Below, piece by piece: positions 1 to 8,472 of a DNA stretch of 64,000 nt (within the stretch, counting starts at the first letter, position 1; every line of letters begins with the position of its first letter). The stretch covers positions 1,836,420-1,900,419 of the forward strand of contig NZ_KI783301.1 of assembly GCF_000510645.1 (NCBI RefSeq), read 5' to 3'. Below the pieces are notes generated by a model. It made no database searches, was not told the origin of the DNA, and saw nothing but the letters and a program-made list of their open reading frames with translations. Origin of the DNA: Thermicanus aegyptius DSM 12793 (lineage in GTDB: Bacteria; Bacillota; Bacilli; Thermicanales; Thermicanaceae). A program made the position numbers and the translations under genes.

Positions 1-72
1 ATTAGGGCAGTGAATGAGCGTCATTCCATGACCCAGCATACAGGAGGCGCTTTTTGTTTTGCAAACCGCAAA

Positions 73-249
73 TTAATTCATTACAGGAATATCTCCCTCA
101 ATTAATTAATGTTTTCTTCGTTTTTCTCGCTTTTTCTCATGATTTCATCTTTGACGCACGAAGCGCTTAAGGATAATATTTGACGAAGAGTGAATATATG
201 GGATTGATATGTTAGCGGGTTTAATTCATTACAGGAATAGCTCCTTCAA
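73..249. repeat. Pair of 29-bp imperfect direct repeats
   Basis: Positions 73-101 and 221-249 carry nearly the same 29 bases, beginning TTAATTCATTACAGGAATA and differing at three places. The starts are 148 bases apart. Nothing else in positions 1-413 looks like a gene; the stretch is AT-rich. The repeats may be ends or internal parts of a decayed mobile element, given the reverse-transcriptase fragment just to the right, but no complete element is visible. Confidence 0.6.
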
Positions 250-413
250 AAGATTATTTGTCCCCTATCTACCCTACCCCATTATAAAGATTCTTCCCAA
301 AGACTTATTTACTAATTAAAAAGCATAAGTTGGAATACATATTGTTAACTTGTCAATATCGTTTTTACCAAAGTAAATGCTAGTAAACTACACTAGAGAT
401 TATATTCATTTTT

Positions 414-638
414 CTACCAATTTTCAACATCAAGTTTTAAAACTTTACTACTTATAATTTTCAAATTTTTAAATTGTTCCGTTTTAGAATCGGTTTCGGT
501 CGATATATGCCTTGTTTTAGTTAGTATATCGATCGTCTCATCCAGTAGGTTCTCTTCTCCTACGATATAATCAATCGTTAATTGGTTGATCCCAGCGCTG
601 CTACCGTTTACTTTTACCTGTTTCCATAGCGTATGCAT
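414..638 (-). pseudogene. Fragment of a reverse transcriptase (group II intron-like), N-terminal part
   Basis: The 74-residue translation begins with LWKQVKVNGSSAGINQLTID. This resembles the N-terminal motif of group II intron and related reverse transcriptases, usually of the form AWKxVKANKGSAGVDGMTID. After about 40 residues the match fades and the frame stops. No YADD catalytic motif, maturase or endonuclease domain, or intron RNA domain follows. Full-length proteins of this family have several hundred residues, so this is a truncated remnant. It is an inference from one short motif; a small unrelated protein is the alternative. Confidence 0.5.
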
Positions 639-750
639 GATATCATTTCAGTATATCTTGTCAAACAGTACGTAAAACCGTCTATTCGAGTTTCCCTTAA
701 CCGCATAATCTTCGATGCCCTTCCCACCACCAAGTTATGCTATGCTGTTC

Positions 751-940
751 TTACTTCAAAGAACAACTTAATGAAATTTTTTCTCCCCTCTCAACATTAA
801 GGAAGGAAGTTCCAATGTTCTTCATATCTTCTTCCGTAATGACCATAGCACGGTTGAGAGATGTAAGATAGCGAATGTTTTTTGATCTTCCGTCATATGG
901 GGGGGGCGATGAGGAGGGGGCGGAGGGTTTGGACCGATAT
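751..940 (-). pseudogene. Decayed glycosyltransferase 3' fragment (copy 1)
   Basis: The reading frame includes YLTSLNRAMVITEED, which matches HLSSLNRAMVITEEE near the C terminus of the glycosyltransferase at 4.7-5.8 kb. Upstream bases 900-935 match its VQTRRPLLLIDRP segment but are broken by a run of G that shifts the frame. No N-terminal portion is present. On the minus strand the fragment directly follows a murJ fragment, the same order seen at 2.66-4.3 kb, so it is part of a duplicated and decayed murJ-glycosyltransferase block. Confidence 0.75.
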
Positions 941-1445
941 GGAATCAATATATACCGAAGCCAGCCCGCTCTACCTTAAACTGCGCACGAATCTCCTTTT
1001 CAATTTTCCGATCGCTTACTTCGTCAAATCCACAAAAATCGTTTCCCTCAAGACCCACATGGCCGCATAAGCGACGGCCCCTATGGCCATCACAAGAAAT
1101 TGCCAACCCGCCTTCACACCGAAATGGAACTGCTGCATGGAGCCAAACGGATACAAGAAATAAACGACGATCGACAACACCAGAGCTGATGGGTCGTTTA
1201 CCGATCTCATCCATACTTCCGCCGTCATGATCTTGCAGATTTTTTTGCTGTACGACCGGAGAAGTACATAACCGGATAATGTATAACTGATCGAGGTGGC
1301 GTCAGGGCTAACCCTCCATGCGCCATGGGATGAACCAAGATTAGATTTAATCCGATATTGGCGAGGAAAGCGATCATCCCATTCACATCGTTTTTTGTAT
1401 CTTGTAAAAATAAAAATGCGGGAATAAAATTCCCGCAAAGACGGC
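941..1445 (-). pseudogene. Decayed murJ 3' fragment (second copy)
   Basis: About 500 bases align by eye with positions 2736-3230, the 3' third of the intact murJ-like gene, with many substitutions and several small insertions or deletions. The shared coding traces are split over different frames (for example WVLRETIFVDLTK, then SISYTLSGYVLLRS in another frame), so no intact product is made. The 5' two thirds of the gene are absent; the homology stops near 1440, beside the Rpn-family gene. This is a clear pseudogene produced by segmental duplication. Confidence 0.85.
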
Positions 1446-1452
1446 TCATCGC

Positions 1453-2280
1453 TTACGATCTTTCTAATGACTTTTTCAATTCTTCAATCTTCTCCAGCGG
1501 CAATTCTGTAATATCCCGAATAAAATTCACATCCATCCCCTTTAAGAGCATCTTCCGGGCATCTTCCATTTTTCCTTGCTCAATTCCTTTTTCAATCCCC
1601 TTTTCAATTCCTTGTTCAATCCCCTTTTCAATCCCTCTTTCATATCCTTTCTTCTCATAAGAGTTCATGATATTTAGAATCGCTGCACCTTCCTCTTGCG
1701 GCAGTTGCCCAATCTCTTCGCGCAATTTCCTCTCCTCCTCTTCGTTTAAGGTTAGATAAGTATCGAAGAATCCCGTAATCAGGTTGAGCCGAGCTGGATC
1801 TAGTTGTAGGCGTGTGATCATCCGTAGAAATTCCTTCTTCACTTCAACTCTCTCTTCTTTAGTATATCCCATTTTACTGAGAAGCGCAGCAGCGATTGGA
1901 TGATCATAACGGAATTGAAGGACTTGAAGCTCCGGGAAATCAATGGTAAACGCATCCGGTTCATCATGTTTCTCATCATAGGAAAATACCGCAATGGGCA
2001 AAATCGGGCGGCGATGATTCTCATAAAGCCGGCTATAGTAAATGAACATCCGCTCATGAAAGTCATTCTGATAATAGGATTGGGCTTCAATATGGATGAT
2101 GATGAGCCGATTCACCCCCTTGATCTTCGTTTCTACCAGAAGGTCAACCCTCCGTTCGCCTCCTTTCACCACATCGGTATAGACTTCCTCGGAAAGGAAG
2201 GTGACCGAGTCGAAGGAAATGAGAGGATGAAAATTTGGAAAGAACAACGAAATGAAATCTTCGAAAAAGATTTTAATCAA
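1453..2280 (-). CDS. Rpn family recombination-promoting nuclease / putative transposase, 5' end frameshifted
   Basis: The product is a PD-(D/E)XK-type protein of the Rpn (YhgA-like, PDDEXK_2) family. These proteins are DNA endonucleases linked to RecA-independent recombination. Visible features are RRVDLLVETK followed by IIHIEAQ (the D...ExQ nuclease core, residues about 43-66) and a C-terminal tract alternating GIEKG and GIEQG near residues 215-240, typical of the family. The usual N-terminal HHDRLFKELIKIFFEDF is encoded, but its first half lies upstream of the only in-frame start, TTG at 2280. A 14-bp tandem duplication at 2326-2353 separates it from a GTG at 2378 that has a good ribosome site (GAGGTGATG). 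As read, the gene is probably off or poorly expressed. Confidence 0.85.
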   Translation of the reverse strand: MIKIFFEDFISLFFPNFHPLISFDSVTFLSEEVYTDVVKGGERRVDLLVETKIKGVNRLIIIHIEAQSYYQNDFHERMFIYYSRLYENHRRPILPIAVFSYDEKHDEPDAFTIDFPELQVLQFRYDHPIAAALLSKMGYTKEERVEVKKEFLRMITRLQLDPARLNLITGFFDTYLTLNEEEERKLREEIGQLPQEEGAAILNIMNSYEKKGYERGIEKGIEQGIEKGIEKGIEQGKMEDARKMLLKGMDVNFIRDITELPLEKIEELKKSLERS

Positions 2281-2325
2281 TTCTTTAAATAAACGATCAT
2301 GATGAATATACTCCGTCTTGCCCTG

Positions 2326-2353
2326 GTTGTCTTGCTTATGTTGTCTTGCTTAT
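2326..2353. repeat. Exact 14-bp tandem duplication in the start region of the Rpn gene
   Basis: GTTGTCTTGCTTAT occurs at 2326-2339 and again immediately at 2340-2353. Fourteen is not a multiple of three. With both copies present, the frame from the GTG at 2378 does not join the Rpn frame, and the Rpn frame itself meets a TAA upstream. Deleting one copy joins GTG (2378-2376) in frame with the conserved HHDRLFKEL segment. This is what slipped-strand duplication would produce. Confidence 0.9.
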
Positions 2354-2579
2354 ATTGCTGATTCTGTTTCTCCTCCACCGTTCATCACCTCACCGATACA
2401 ATAGATAAAGCGAACATATATGCCTATATCGAGTATAGCGGATGAGGTGATGGATTGCAAACATATTTTCGGATTCTCGTCACATTCCCACTGTTCCTCC
2501 CGCTTTCCACTTTGTTGCGGAAATGGATAGTCACCGTTTCAAACATCAACTCCAAGGTAGGTTTCCGCTCTTCTTCATT

Positions 2580-2663
2580 GACGTTATCAACCTGGCACTG
2601 TAACTGCATAGTTCGTCCGAATGGTGGATGGATACTTCTTCAGCGACGTTATCAACCTGGCAC
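2580..2663. repeat. 19-bp direct repeat, 65-bp period
   Basis: GACGTTATCAACCTGGCAC is found at 2580-2598 and exactly again at 2645-2663, with 46 unrelated bases between. The second copy abuts the start of the decayed glycosyltransferase fragment (GGTTGAGAGATG). The stretch 2400-2660 has no recognisable gene, although a short open frame exists on the minus strand. The repeat probably records a small duplication or an insertion junction at the edge of the murJ-glycosyltransferase duplication. Confidence 0.7.
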
Positions 2664-2735
2664 GGTTGAGAGATGTAAAAGGAGGGTCGATGAGAAGGAG
2701 ACGGCGAAGGGTTTGAACCACTATGAATCAAGATA
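2664..2735 (-). pseudogene. Decayed glycosyltransferase 3' fragment (copy 2)
   Basis: About 70 bases match the segments encoding SLNRA and VQTRRPLLLIDRP of the glycosyltransferase at 4.7-5.8 kb and the fragment at 751-940. Relative to copy 1, roughly 50 bases between the two segments are deleted. It lies directly downstream of the intact murJ-like gene, which implies that the ancestral order was murJ followed by this glycosyltransferase. Confidence 0.7.
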
Positions 2736-2753
2736 TTCCGAAGCCAGCCCGCT

Positions 2754-4307
2754 CTACCTTATACCACGCACGAATCTCCTTTTCACTTTTCCGAGCGCCT
2801 GCTTCGTCAAATCCACGAAAATCGTTTCCCTAAGGACCCATAACATGGCTGCATAAGCGGCGGCCCCTACGGCCATCACAAAAAATAGCCAACCCGCCTT
2901 CACAAGGAAATGGAGCTGCTCTATGGAACCAAGCGGATATAAGAAATAAACGATGATCGACATCACCAGACTGGATGCGGTCGTTTTACCGATCGTCATC
3001 CACACTTCCGCCGTCATGATCTTTCCGATTTTTTTGCCGAGCGACCGGAGAAGCAGATAACCGGATAATGTATAACTGATCGAGGTGGCCAGGGCTAAGC
3101 CCCCATGCGCCATGGGACGAACCAAGATAAGATTTAAAACGATATTTACGAGGAGAGCGATCACCCCATTCCACATCGTTGTCCTCGTGTCTTGCAAAGA
3201 AAAGAAAACGCGGGAAAATAATTCGTGCAAACCTAATCCCACAATACCCAGATTAAAAAAAATAAATGCGACCGTCGTTAGGTCCGTGTCCGCGGCATCG
3301 AATGCTCCTCGTTCAAAGAGAATTTGTATGATGGGACGGGCTAAAATGACCCCGCCAAACAGGATGGGAACGAGAACGATCATTAACACCCTCATGGCAT
3401 ATCTCGTTAGCCGCTTCAGATCATCCTTGCCCGCTTGACTCGCCTGTTCGGCCAGTTTCGGATACAAAACGGAAATGATCGATACCACAATGATGCCAAA
3501 GGCAAGTTGAGAGACTTTATTCGCGTAGTTTAAGGCCGAAATGCTCCCCTCCGACAGTCCGGAAGCAAGCATCCGGTCTACCAGCACATTGACTTGCCCT
3601 ACCATGGTACCAATCAGAACGGGGCCTGTCATATGTAAGGTTTGCCTAAGACCCGGTTCCTTTAGATCAAACACGAATCGATACTTCCATTTCTCCTTCA
3701 CCACACCGAATAACTGAAAGAGGGCCTGGATCAACACGGATAGAACGACCATCCAGGCGAACCCCTCGATGCCATAAGAGGAACCGGCGATGAGAAGATA
3801 AAAAATCACCACGAGATTGTACGGAATCCCGATCGCCGCAGGGATTAAAAATCTCTGGTTGCTTTGAAGGAAAGAGGTGAACAATGCATTGATCAACATA
3901 AATAGCAAAGACAACAACATGATTCTCGTGAGAACCACAGTGAGGGCCAAGGTATCGGAACTGAATCCAAAGGCGAACCATTTCACGATCTGAGGGGCAA
4001 ATAGGAGGGAAACCCCTGTAATGATCAGGGTAAAAAACCCTAAGACGTTAAACATATTGTTAAAATAAACGGCCTTATGCTTTTCATCTAACCGGGTATA
4101 GACGGGAATAAAAGAAGTCCCGATTGCTCCGGCGACAACCGCAAATAAAATTCCTGGAATCGAAAAGGCGACAAAAAAAGCATCCGACTCATTGCTCGCG
4201 CCAAAATAGGCTGCAATGGCCGTCTCCCTTAAGAATCCCAGGATTTTGCTTGTTAACGTGATCACCATGATCCAGGCCGTTATTTTGATCGCTTTATTCC
4301 GATTCAT
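2754..4307 (-). CDS. murJ: MurJ/MviN-type lipid II (or polysaccharide-lipid) flippase
   Basis: This is a polytopic membrane protein of about 517 residues, the usual MurJ length. It begins NRNKAIKITAWIMVITLTSK and carries the MurJ-like segment GFLRETAIAAYFGASNESDA and about 14 hydrophobic segments. MurJ proteins flip undecaprenyl-linked lipid II across the membrane; in polysaccharide loci, paralogues may move other lipid-linked sugars. The ATG at 4307 fits the family N terminus; an in-frame TTG at 4343 would add 12 residues and has no better ribosome site. The gene sits at the distal end of the polysaccharide locus, and a decayed copy of its 3' third lies at 941-1445. It may be a locus-specific paralogue rather than the housekeeping flippase. 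Confidence 0.88.
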   Translation of the reverse strand: MNRNKAIKITAWIMVITLTSKILGFLRETAIAAYFGASNESDAFFVAFSIPGILFAVVAGAIGTSFIPVYTRLDEKHKAVYFNNMFNVLGFFTLIITGVSLLFAPQIVKWFAFGFSSDTLALTVVLTRIMLLSLLFMLINALFTSFLQSNQRFLIPAAIGIPYNLVVIFYLLIAGSSYGIEGFAWMVVLSVLIQALFQLFGVVKEKWKYRFVFDLKEPGLRQTLHMTGPVLIGTMVGQVNVLVDRMLASGLSEGSISALNYANKVSQLAFGIIVVSIISVLYPKLAEQASQAGKDDLKRLTRYAMRVLMIVLVPILFGGVILARPIIQILFERGAFDAADTDLTTVAFIFFNLGIVGLGLHELFSRVFFSLQDTRTTMWNGVIALLVNIVLNLILVRPMAHGGLALATSISYTLSGYLLLRSLGKKIGKIMTAEVWMTIGKTTASSLVMSIIVYFLYPLGSIEQLHFLVKAGWLFFVMAVGAAAYAAMLWVLRETIFVDLTKQALGKVKRRFVRGIR

Positions 4308-4469
4308 AGGAGTGTATAACCTCAAAGGGGATTTTTTCCGCAAGAAATCTCTAAATGGATCTATCGCTTAGAAACATTAAGACGCTAAATTTCCGTTTCT
4401 TCTTTAATTTAGTCCGTATTGTACCTGTCATCGATAGATAAAAGGAACCGATGCCTTTTATTTTATCAC

Positions 4470-4567
4470 ATCGAAAAATCTCTTCAATCCATCCCGCCAA
4501 TGGGGCATGGGAGGAAATCCATTGAGCCGCCCGGCCATATGATCCAGAACGGAATACTTGGGACGTT
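4470..4567 (-). pseudogene. Stray copy of the rmlD 3' end
   Basis: About 95 bases are nearly identical to positions 7615-7710, the last coding bases of rmlD (C-terminal NGFPPMPHWRDGLKRF region). Only a few substitutions separate them. No other part of rmlD is present. It sits in the 400-base gap between the murJ-like gene and the glycosyltransferase; the rest of that gap is AT-rich and shows no gene. High identity indicates a recent duplication or a recombination scar. Confidence 0.85.
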
Positions 4568-4712
4568 GAATTATCTCTTTATCTTTCTTACATATATATC
4601 ACTTTTAAATATAATAACTAGGTCTGATTAAATTGAGAGAACATGTAGAGGTTTATGTTTAGAACTACTTGTATCAAATCTGTCTCATGTCCCCTTGAAG
4701 ATAACCTGCCCC

Positions 4713-5807
4713 TCACACAACGATCATCATTTCCCTTATCACCCCATCGATCACCTCTTCGCTGGGAGGGATGGGATCGATATTTAAAACCTGATTCCTA
4801 CCTTTCTCCATAATCTCCGTATCTATCATCAAATGTTTTAACTCCTCTTCCGTAATCACCATGGCGCGGTTCAGAGATGAAAGATGGCGGATCGTATTCT
4901 GATCCTCCATCATATGAGGACGATCGATGAGGAGAAGGGGACGGCGGGTTTGAACCGCTTCGGCGACGGTACCCCAGCCTGCCTTGGAGATAACAAGGTC
5001 GGATACGGCGATATAATGTTGGGTTTCCGTATATCCATCCGGAATGCGGATCACATGGGGGTGGTGAACCTGGGTATTGCTGGATACCACAAAAATAGTC
5101 CCTTCCGAATCCCATAGAGGGAGACTCCCCAGACCCACTTGATCGATCTTCATTCCGAGCCCAAAATAAACCACCTTTTTCTTCCCGTCCGGATTCAGTT
5201 CCCGCCGCAAGCGTGCCACTTCCCTGGGGCGGACGGATCGGCAAAAATATGGAAAGGGGGTCATCCTTTCCCTTCCCCAATCGGGTTCCTTCGCACCTGC
5301 AAGGGGCAGGAAGAAATCCATCTTTTGATACGCCTCCCGCATCCCCTGCAACTTCTCATCCGGAATGATCCCCTGATAGGCGGTATACCAGGTGAAATTG
5401 GAAATGCCCACGGAGGGAATGTGAAGATCCTTTGCCACCACAAAAGGAAAAGGGGAAATATCCGTAAGGAGGAGATCTACCTTGTGATCGGTGAGAAATC
5501 TTCTTTCCTGATCCAAATAAGCAGGAATTCCCTCCATATACCGGTCATAAGCCTCATTCATCCCGGCCATATCCACCTCAATGGAATCCTTTTGCAAAAT
5601 GAAGCCCAGATCATTCCGCACACGACGAAAGGCAAGACGCCCCTTCTCCTCCCCATGCAATGAAGCCCGAATAAACGGAAGTGGAAAGGAAGTGGATATG
5701 ATGATGTGAACATCTCGATCATGGGCCAAAAGTCTGCGAATGATCGCGATACTTCGAGCCGCATGACCATGCCCGTAGTCGGAGATGTAGTATGCAATGG
5801 TGAATAT
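4713..5807 (-). CDS. Glycosyltransferase of the MurG/MGT type, unusual or lost start codon
   Basis: The protein looks like a GT-B glycosyltransferase. It has an N-terminal Rossmann half with DYGHGHAARSIAIIRRLL, a linker, and a C-terminal half with AVSDLVISKAGWGTVAEAV and RPLLLIDRP, the nucleotide-sugar binding region. The conserved N terminus (IFTIAYYISDYGHGH) lies upstream of the first canonical in-frame start, a TTG at 5729. Upstream of it the frame reads TAG GGG GGC ACT AAA ATA TTC. A GGGGGG ribosome-like tract sits about 7 bases before an ATA codon at 5807, chosen here because it retains the conserved region. Either a rare ATA or ATT start is used, or the original ATG was lost. Fragments of this gene occur at 751-940 and 2664-2735. 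The sugar transferred is unknown. Confidence 0.75.
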   Translation of the reverse strand: MFTIAYYISDYGHGHAARSIAIIRRLLAHDRDVHIIISTSFPLPFIRASLHGEEKGRLAFRRVRNDLGFILQKDSIEVDMAGMNEAYDRYMEGIPAYLDQERRFLTDHKVDLLLTDISPFPFVVAKDLHIPSVGISNFTWYTAYQGIIPDEKLQGMREAYQKMDFFLPLAGAKEPDWGRERMTPFPYFCRSVRPREVARLRRELNPDGKKKVVYFGLGMKIDQVGLGSLPLWDSEGTIFVVSSNTQVHHPHVIRIPDGYTETQHYIAVSDLVISKAGWGTVAEAVQTRRPLLLIDRPHMMEDQNTIRHLSSLNRAMVITEEELKHLMIDTEIMEKGRNQVLNIDPIPPSEEVIDGVIREMMIVV

Positions 5808-5819
5808 TTTAGTGCCCCC

Positions 5820-5897
5820 CTATTCTAAAAAATCCTGAGCTTGTCCGTTCTCATCATAGCCTTCCGTCCAAAATTTCCCATCATATCTAAACTTCAT
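5820..5897 (-). CDS. Short ORF of 25 codons ahead of the glycosyltransferase
   Basis: ATG at 5897 is preceded by AGAGGA at suitable spacing and opens a 25-residue peptide starting MKFRYDGNFWTEGYDENG and ending at TAG 5820, directly beside the proposed start of the glycosyltransferase. I do not recognise the peptide. It could be a small coupled protein or the left-over N terminus of a lost gene. The rest of the 5813-6058 gap shows nothing else. Confidence 0.35.
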   Translation of the reverse strand: MKFRYDGKFWTEGYDENGQAQDFLE

Positions 5898-6058
5898 AAT
5901 ACAGTCCTCTGATCTCATTTCATATACTTTCCAGCAACGGGTAGGACTATAAAAAACCTGAACTTAAACAAAAGAATCAAGGATCATAATCCGAATATTC
6001 GATTTATCCGCAAAGCACAAAATCACAAAAAAAGGTGGGAATATCTCCCATACCGAAT

Positions 6059-7477
6059 CTATTCAACTTGTTTGGATTCATCTTTTACCAAAGCCTGAAC
6101 AACCTCATCCCACGTGGAGTAAATCCGCATAATATCCTCTTCGATCAATTCTTTCCCCTGTTGCACCTCGATCAATTCCATTTCGGTAAGGGCCCGAATC
6201 CCATGAGGTGTGCCTGGGGGGATCTGAATGACCTCTCCCGCTTGAACGGTACGAATCTCTCCCTCCATGGCCAACTCCCCTTCCCCACGGATCACCGTCC
6301 ATGTTTCACTCCGTTTGAAATGAATCTGGTAAGTAATGTACTTCCCTTCATGAATCGCGATCCGTTTCGTTAGAACTTCCTGGCCGTCCTCGAAGTGAGT
6401 GTAATCCAAGATCCGGTACCAACCCCAGCGCCTCTCTTCATACATGGGCATTTGAACATGATCCTTCATCAATTCCTTCACCCTGGGGCTGGCCTCTTTG
6501 CTCGTGACCAAGATCCCATCGGGACTTGCGGCTACCACCACATCGGAGACTCCCAGGACGGCTACCGGCAAATCCAGTTCATTTACGATCCGGCTATTCT
6601 TCGAGTCCTCGCTTATCACTCCTTTTCCCAAAATGGGACTTCCCATCTCCTCCGTCAAGGTGTTCCATGTACCAAGATCCTTCCAAGCTCCTTCATAGGG
6701 AAGAACGACGATACGATCTGTCTTTTCCACAACCTCATAGTCGAAGCTAATGTTCGGGAGCCTTTCATATTGCTTCACCAGTTCCTCATACTGCAGCGGA
6801 TAACTCCGCTCCGCAAGCCAACGAATCATCGTCCCCAGAGTAAAAGCGAAAACACCGGCATTCCAGAGGGCGCCCGCATCGATTAATTTTTGGGCCTCTT
6901 CTGCCTTTGGCTTCTCCCGGAAATGGCTGACAGAAAAATAATCCGATGCACTCTCTACCGTGAAGGGGTTTCTCCCTTCCAAACTTTTGCCAAACGGTAC
7001 GATATATCCATATTTTTCGGAGGGAAAGAGTGGGCGAATTCCAATGAGGGCAAGATCCGCCCCGGAGCGTCTCAAGACCGGATCCAACCGTTTAACCTGC
7101 AGGAAGAATGATTCTTCCACATAAGGGTCTACAGGTAAAACGGCAACGGTTTCATCGGAAGACATCCTTTCTATGGAATAAAGATATACCGAAGCCAGGG
7201 CGATGGCGGGAAAAGTATCCCTCCGCTCCGGTTCTACGATGATGGAAACCTCTTCTCCCAAATGACTGCGGATCATCTCCCGCTGTACTTTGCCTGTCGC
7301 CACATAAGCAAATTCCGCTAAACCAACATTCTTTAGCTGACGCCAGACCCGCTGCACCATCGACTCCAATACCCCATCTCCCCGATCAAGGAGGCGCAAA
7401 AACTGTTTCGAACGGGAATCATTCGAAAGAGGCCATAGACGTTTACCGGACCCGCCGGACAATAATACGAGTTTCAT
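6059..7477 (-). CDS. manC: Mannose-1-phosphate guanylyltransferase with C-terminal cupin domain
   Basis: The enzyme makes GDP-mannose from mannose-1-phosphate and GTP. The N-terminal nucleotidyltransferase domain has the signature LSGGSGKRLWPLS followed by SKQFLRLL (residues about 5-30). A C-terminal cupin (from about residue 350) starts near WGWYRILDYTHFEDGQ and includes YQIHFKRSETWTV. In bifunctional enzymes the matching isomerase motif carries QxHxHRxExW; here the second His is Lys, so phosphomannose isomerase activity is doubtful. The second of two nearby ATGs is chosen because GGAG lies 9 bases upstream. It is the last sugar-nucleotide gene of the polysaccharide locus and supplies mannose or derivatives of it. 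Confidence 0.9.
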   Translation of the reverse strand: MKLVLLSGGSGKRLWPLSNDSRSKQFLRLLDRGDGVLESMVQRVWRQLKNVGLAEFAYVATGKVQREMIRSHLGEEVSIIVEPERRDTFPAIALASVYLYSIERMSSDETVAVLPVDPYVEESFFLQVKRLDPVLRRSGADLALIGIRPLFPSEKYGYIVPFGKSLEGRNPFTVESASDYFSVSHFREKPKAEEAQKLIDAGALWNAGVFAFTLGTMIRWLAERSYPLQYEELVKQYERLPNISFDYEVVEKTDRIVVLPYEGAWKDLGTWNTLTEEMGSPILGKGVISEDSKNSRIVNELDLPVAVLGVSDVVVAASPDGILVTSKEASPRVKELMKDHVQMPMYEERRWGWYRILDYTHFEDGQEVLTKRIAIHEGKYITYQIHFKRSETWTVIRGEGELAMEGEIRTVQAGEVIQIPPGTPHGIRALTEMELIEVQQGKELIEEDIMRIYSTWDEVVQALVKDESKQVE

Positions 7478-7589
7478 CAGCATACTCTCCTAACCGGATA
7501 AAGACAGTTGTTTTGTTTCCAATATTGCAATGTTTTTATTCTCTTAAACTAAAACGAACCAGTTACCAACAACACTATAGTACTAATTT

Positions 7590-8465
7590 TTATGTCTTTA
7601 TGTATGATGTTAAAAACCTCTTCAATCCATCCCGCCAATGGGGCATGGGAGGAAATCCATTGAGCCGCCAGGCCCTATGATCCAGGACGGAATACTTGGG
7701 ACGCTTCGCAGGACGGGGAAAGGCTTCAGTGGGAATCGGTTCCACAGTAACCTGCATCCCAACCTCTTCAAAGATAGCCTTAGCGAATTCATACCAGGAA
7801 CATGCTCCAGAATTGGAAAGATGATAGATCCCATACTTCTCCGTCTCTATCAAATGAAGGAGTGCCTCAGCCAGATCCACCGTATAGGTAGGGGAACCGA
7901 TCTGATCATTCACCACCCGAACAGCGAGTTGTTCCTTCCCCAGTCGGAGCATCGTCTTTACGAAATTCGCACCATAAGCTCCATAAACCCAAGAGGTACG
8001 GACGATAAAAAAACGGGAGTGAAAATCCCGCACCATCTGTTCTCCCATCTCTTTGGAGGCTCCATACACATTCAGAGGAGCTGTCCGATCATATTCCAAA
8101 TAAGGCTTTCCCTTCTCTCCATCAAAGACATAATCGGTGCTGATGTAGACCAGTTTCGCGCCCACCTCTTCGCTGGCCACCGCCACATTGCGAGTTCCCC
8201 AGCCATTCACTGCAAAGGCGAGATCCATTTCCTCTTCCGCTTGATCTACTTTTGTATAAGCAGCTGTATGAATAACTACATCAGGATGGACCTCCTCTAT
8301 GCTCTTTTTTACCTCGAATTGGTCGGTAACATCTAATTCTTCACGTGAGAAGCCATAAACCTCATATGTTCTATCTTTTAACAGGAGCATTAGATCTTTT
8401 CCCAGCTGTCCACCTACTCCGGTAATAAGAACCTTACATTTCTTCTCAGATTTATTAGATGACAT
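7590..8465 (-). CDS. rfbD: dTDP-4-dehydrorhamnose reductase
   Basis: This enzyme (RmlD) carries out the last step of dTDP-L-rhamnose synthesis, the NAD(P)H-dependent reduction of dTDP-4-keto-rhamnose. The N-terminal Rossmann motif is GVGGQLGKDL, then STDYVFDG and the catalytic YxxxK in YGASKEMGE. About 291 residues is the family norm. The ATG at 8465 is preceded by GGAGGTGAT, which lies inside the last codons of the upstream glycosyltransferase, so the two genes are translationally close. It is separated from rmlBCA by one glycosyltransferase and a remnant. Its last 95 bases recur at 4470-4567. Confidence 0.95.
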   Translation of the reverse strand: MSSNKSEKKCKVLITGVGGQLGKDLMLLLKDRTYEVYGFSREELDVTDQFEVKKSIEEVHPDVVIHTAAYTKVDQAEEEMDLAFAVNGWGTRNVAVASEEVGAKLVYISTDYVFDGEKGKPYLEYDRTAPLNVYGASKEMGEQMVRDFHSRFFIVRTSWVYGAYGANFVKTMLRLGKEQLAVRVVNDQIGSPTYTVDLAEALLHLIETEKYGIYHLSNSGACSWYEFAKAIFEEVGMQVTVEPIPTEAFPRPAKRPKYSVLDHRAWRLNGFPPMPHWRDGLKRFLTSYIKT

Positions 8466-8472
8466 TCCTACT

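Noticed and set aside
1560-1650. Short repeated CCTTTTTCAATCCC-like units resembling a small CRISPR or tandem array
   Set aside because: They encode the alternating GIEKG/GIEQG tail of the Rpn-family protein, a known family feature, and lack spacers.
2424-2609. 61-codon minus-strand frame considered as a transposase piece
   Set aside because: No transposase motif could be recognised and one end is formed by the 19-bp direct repeat.
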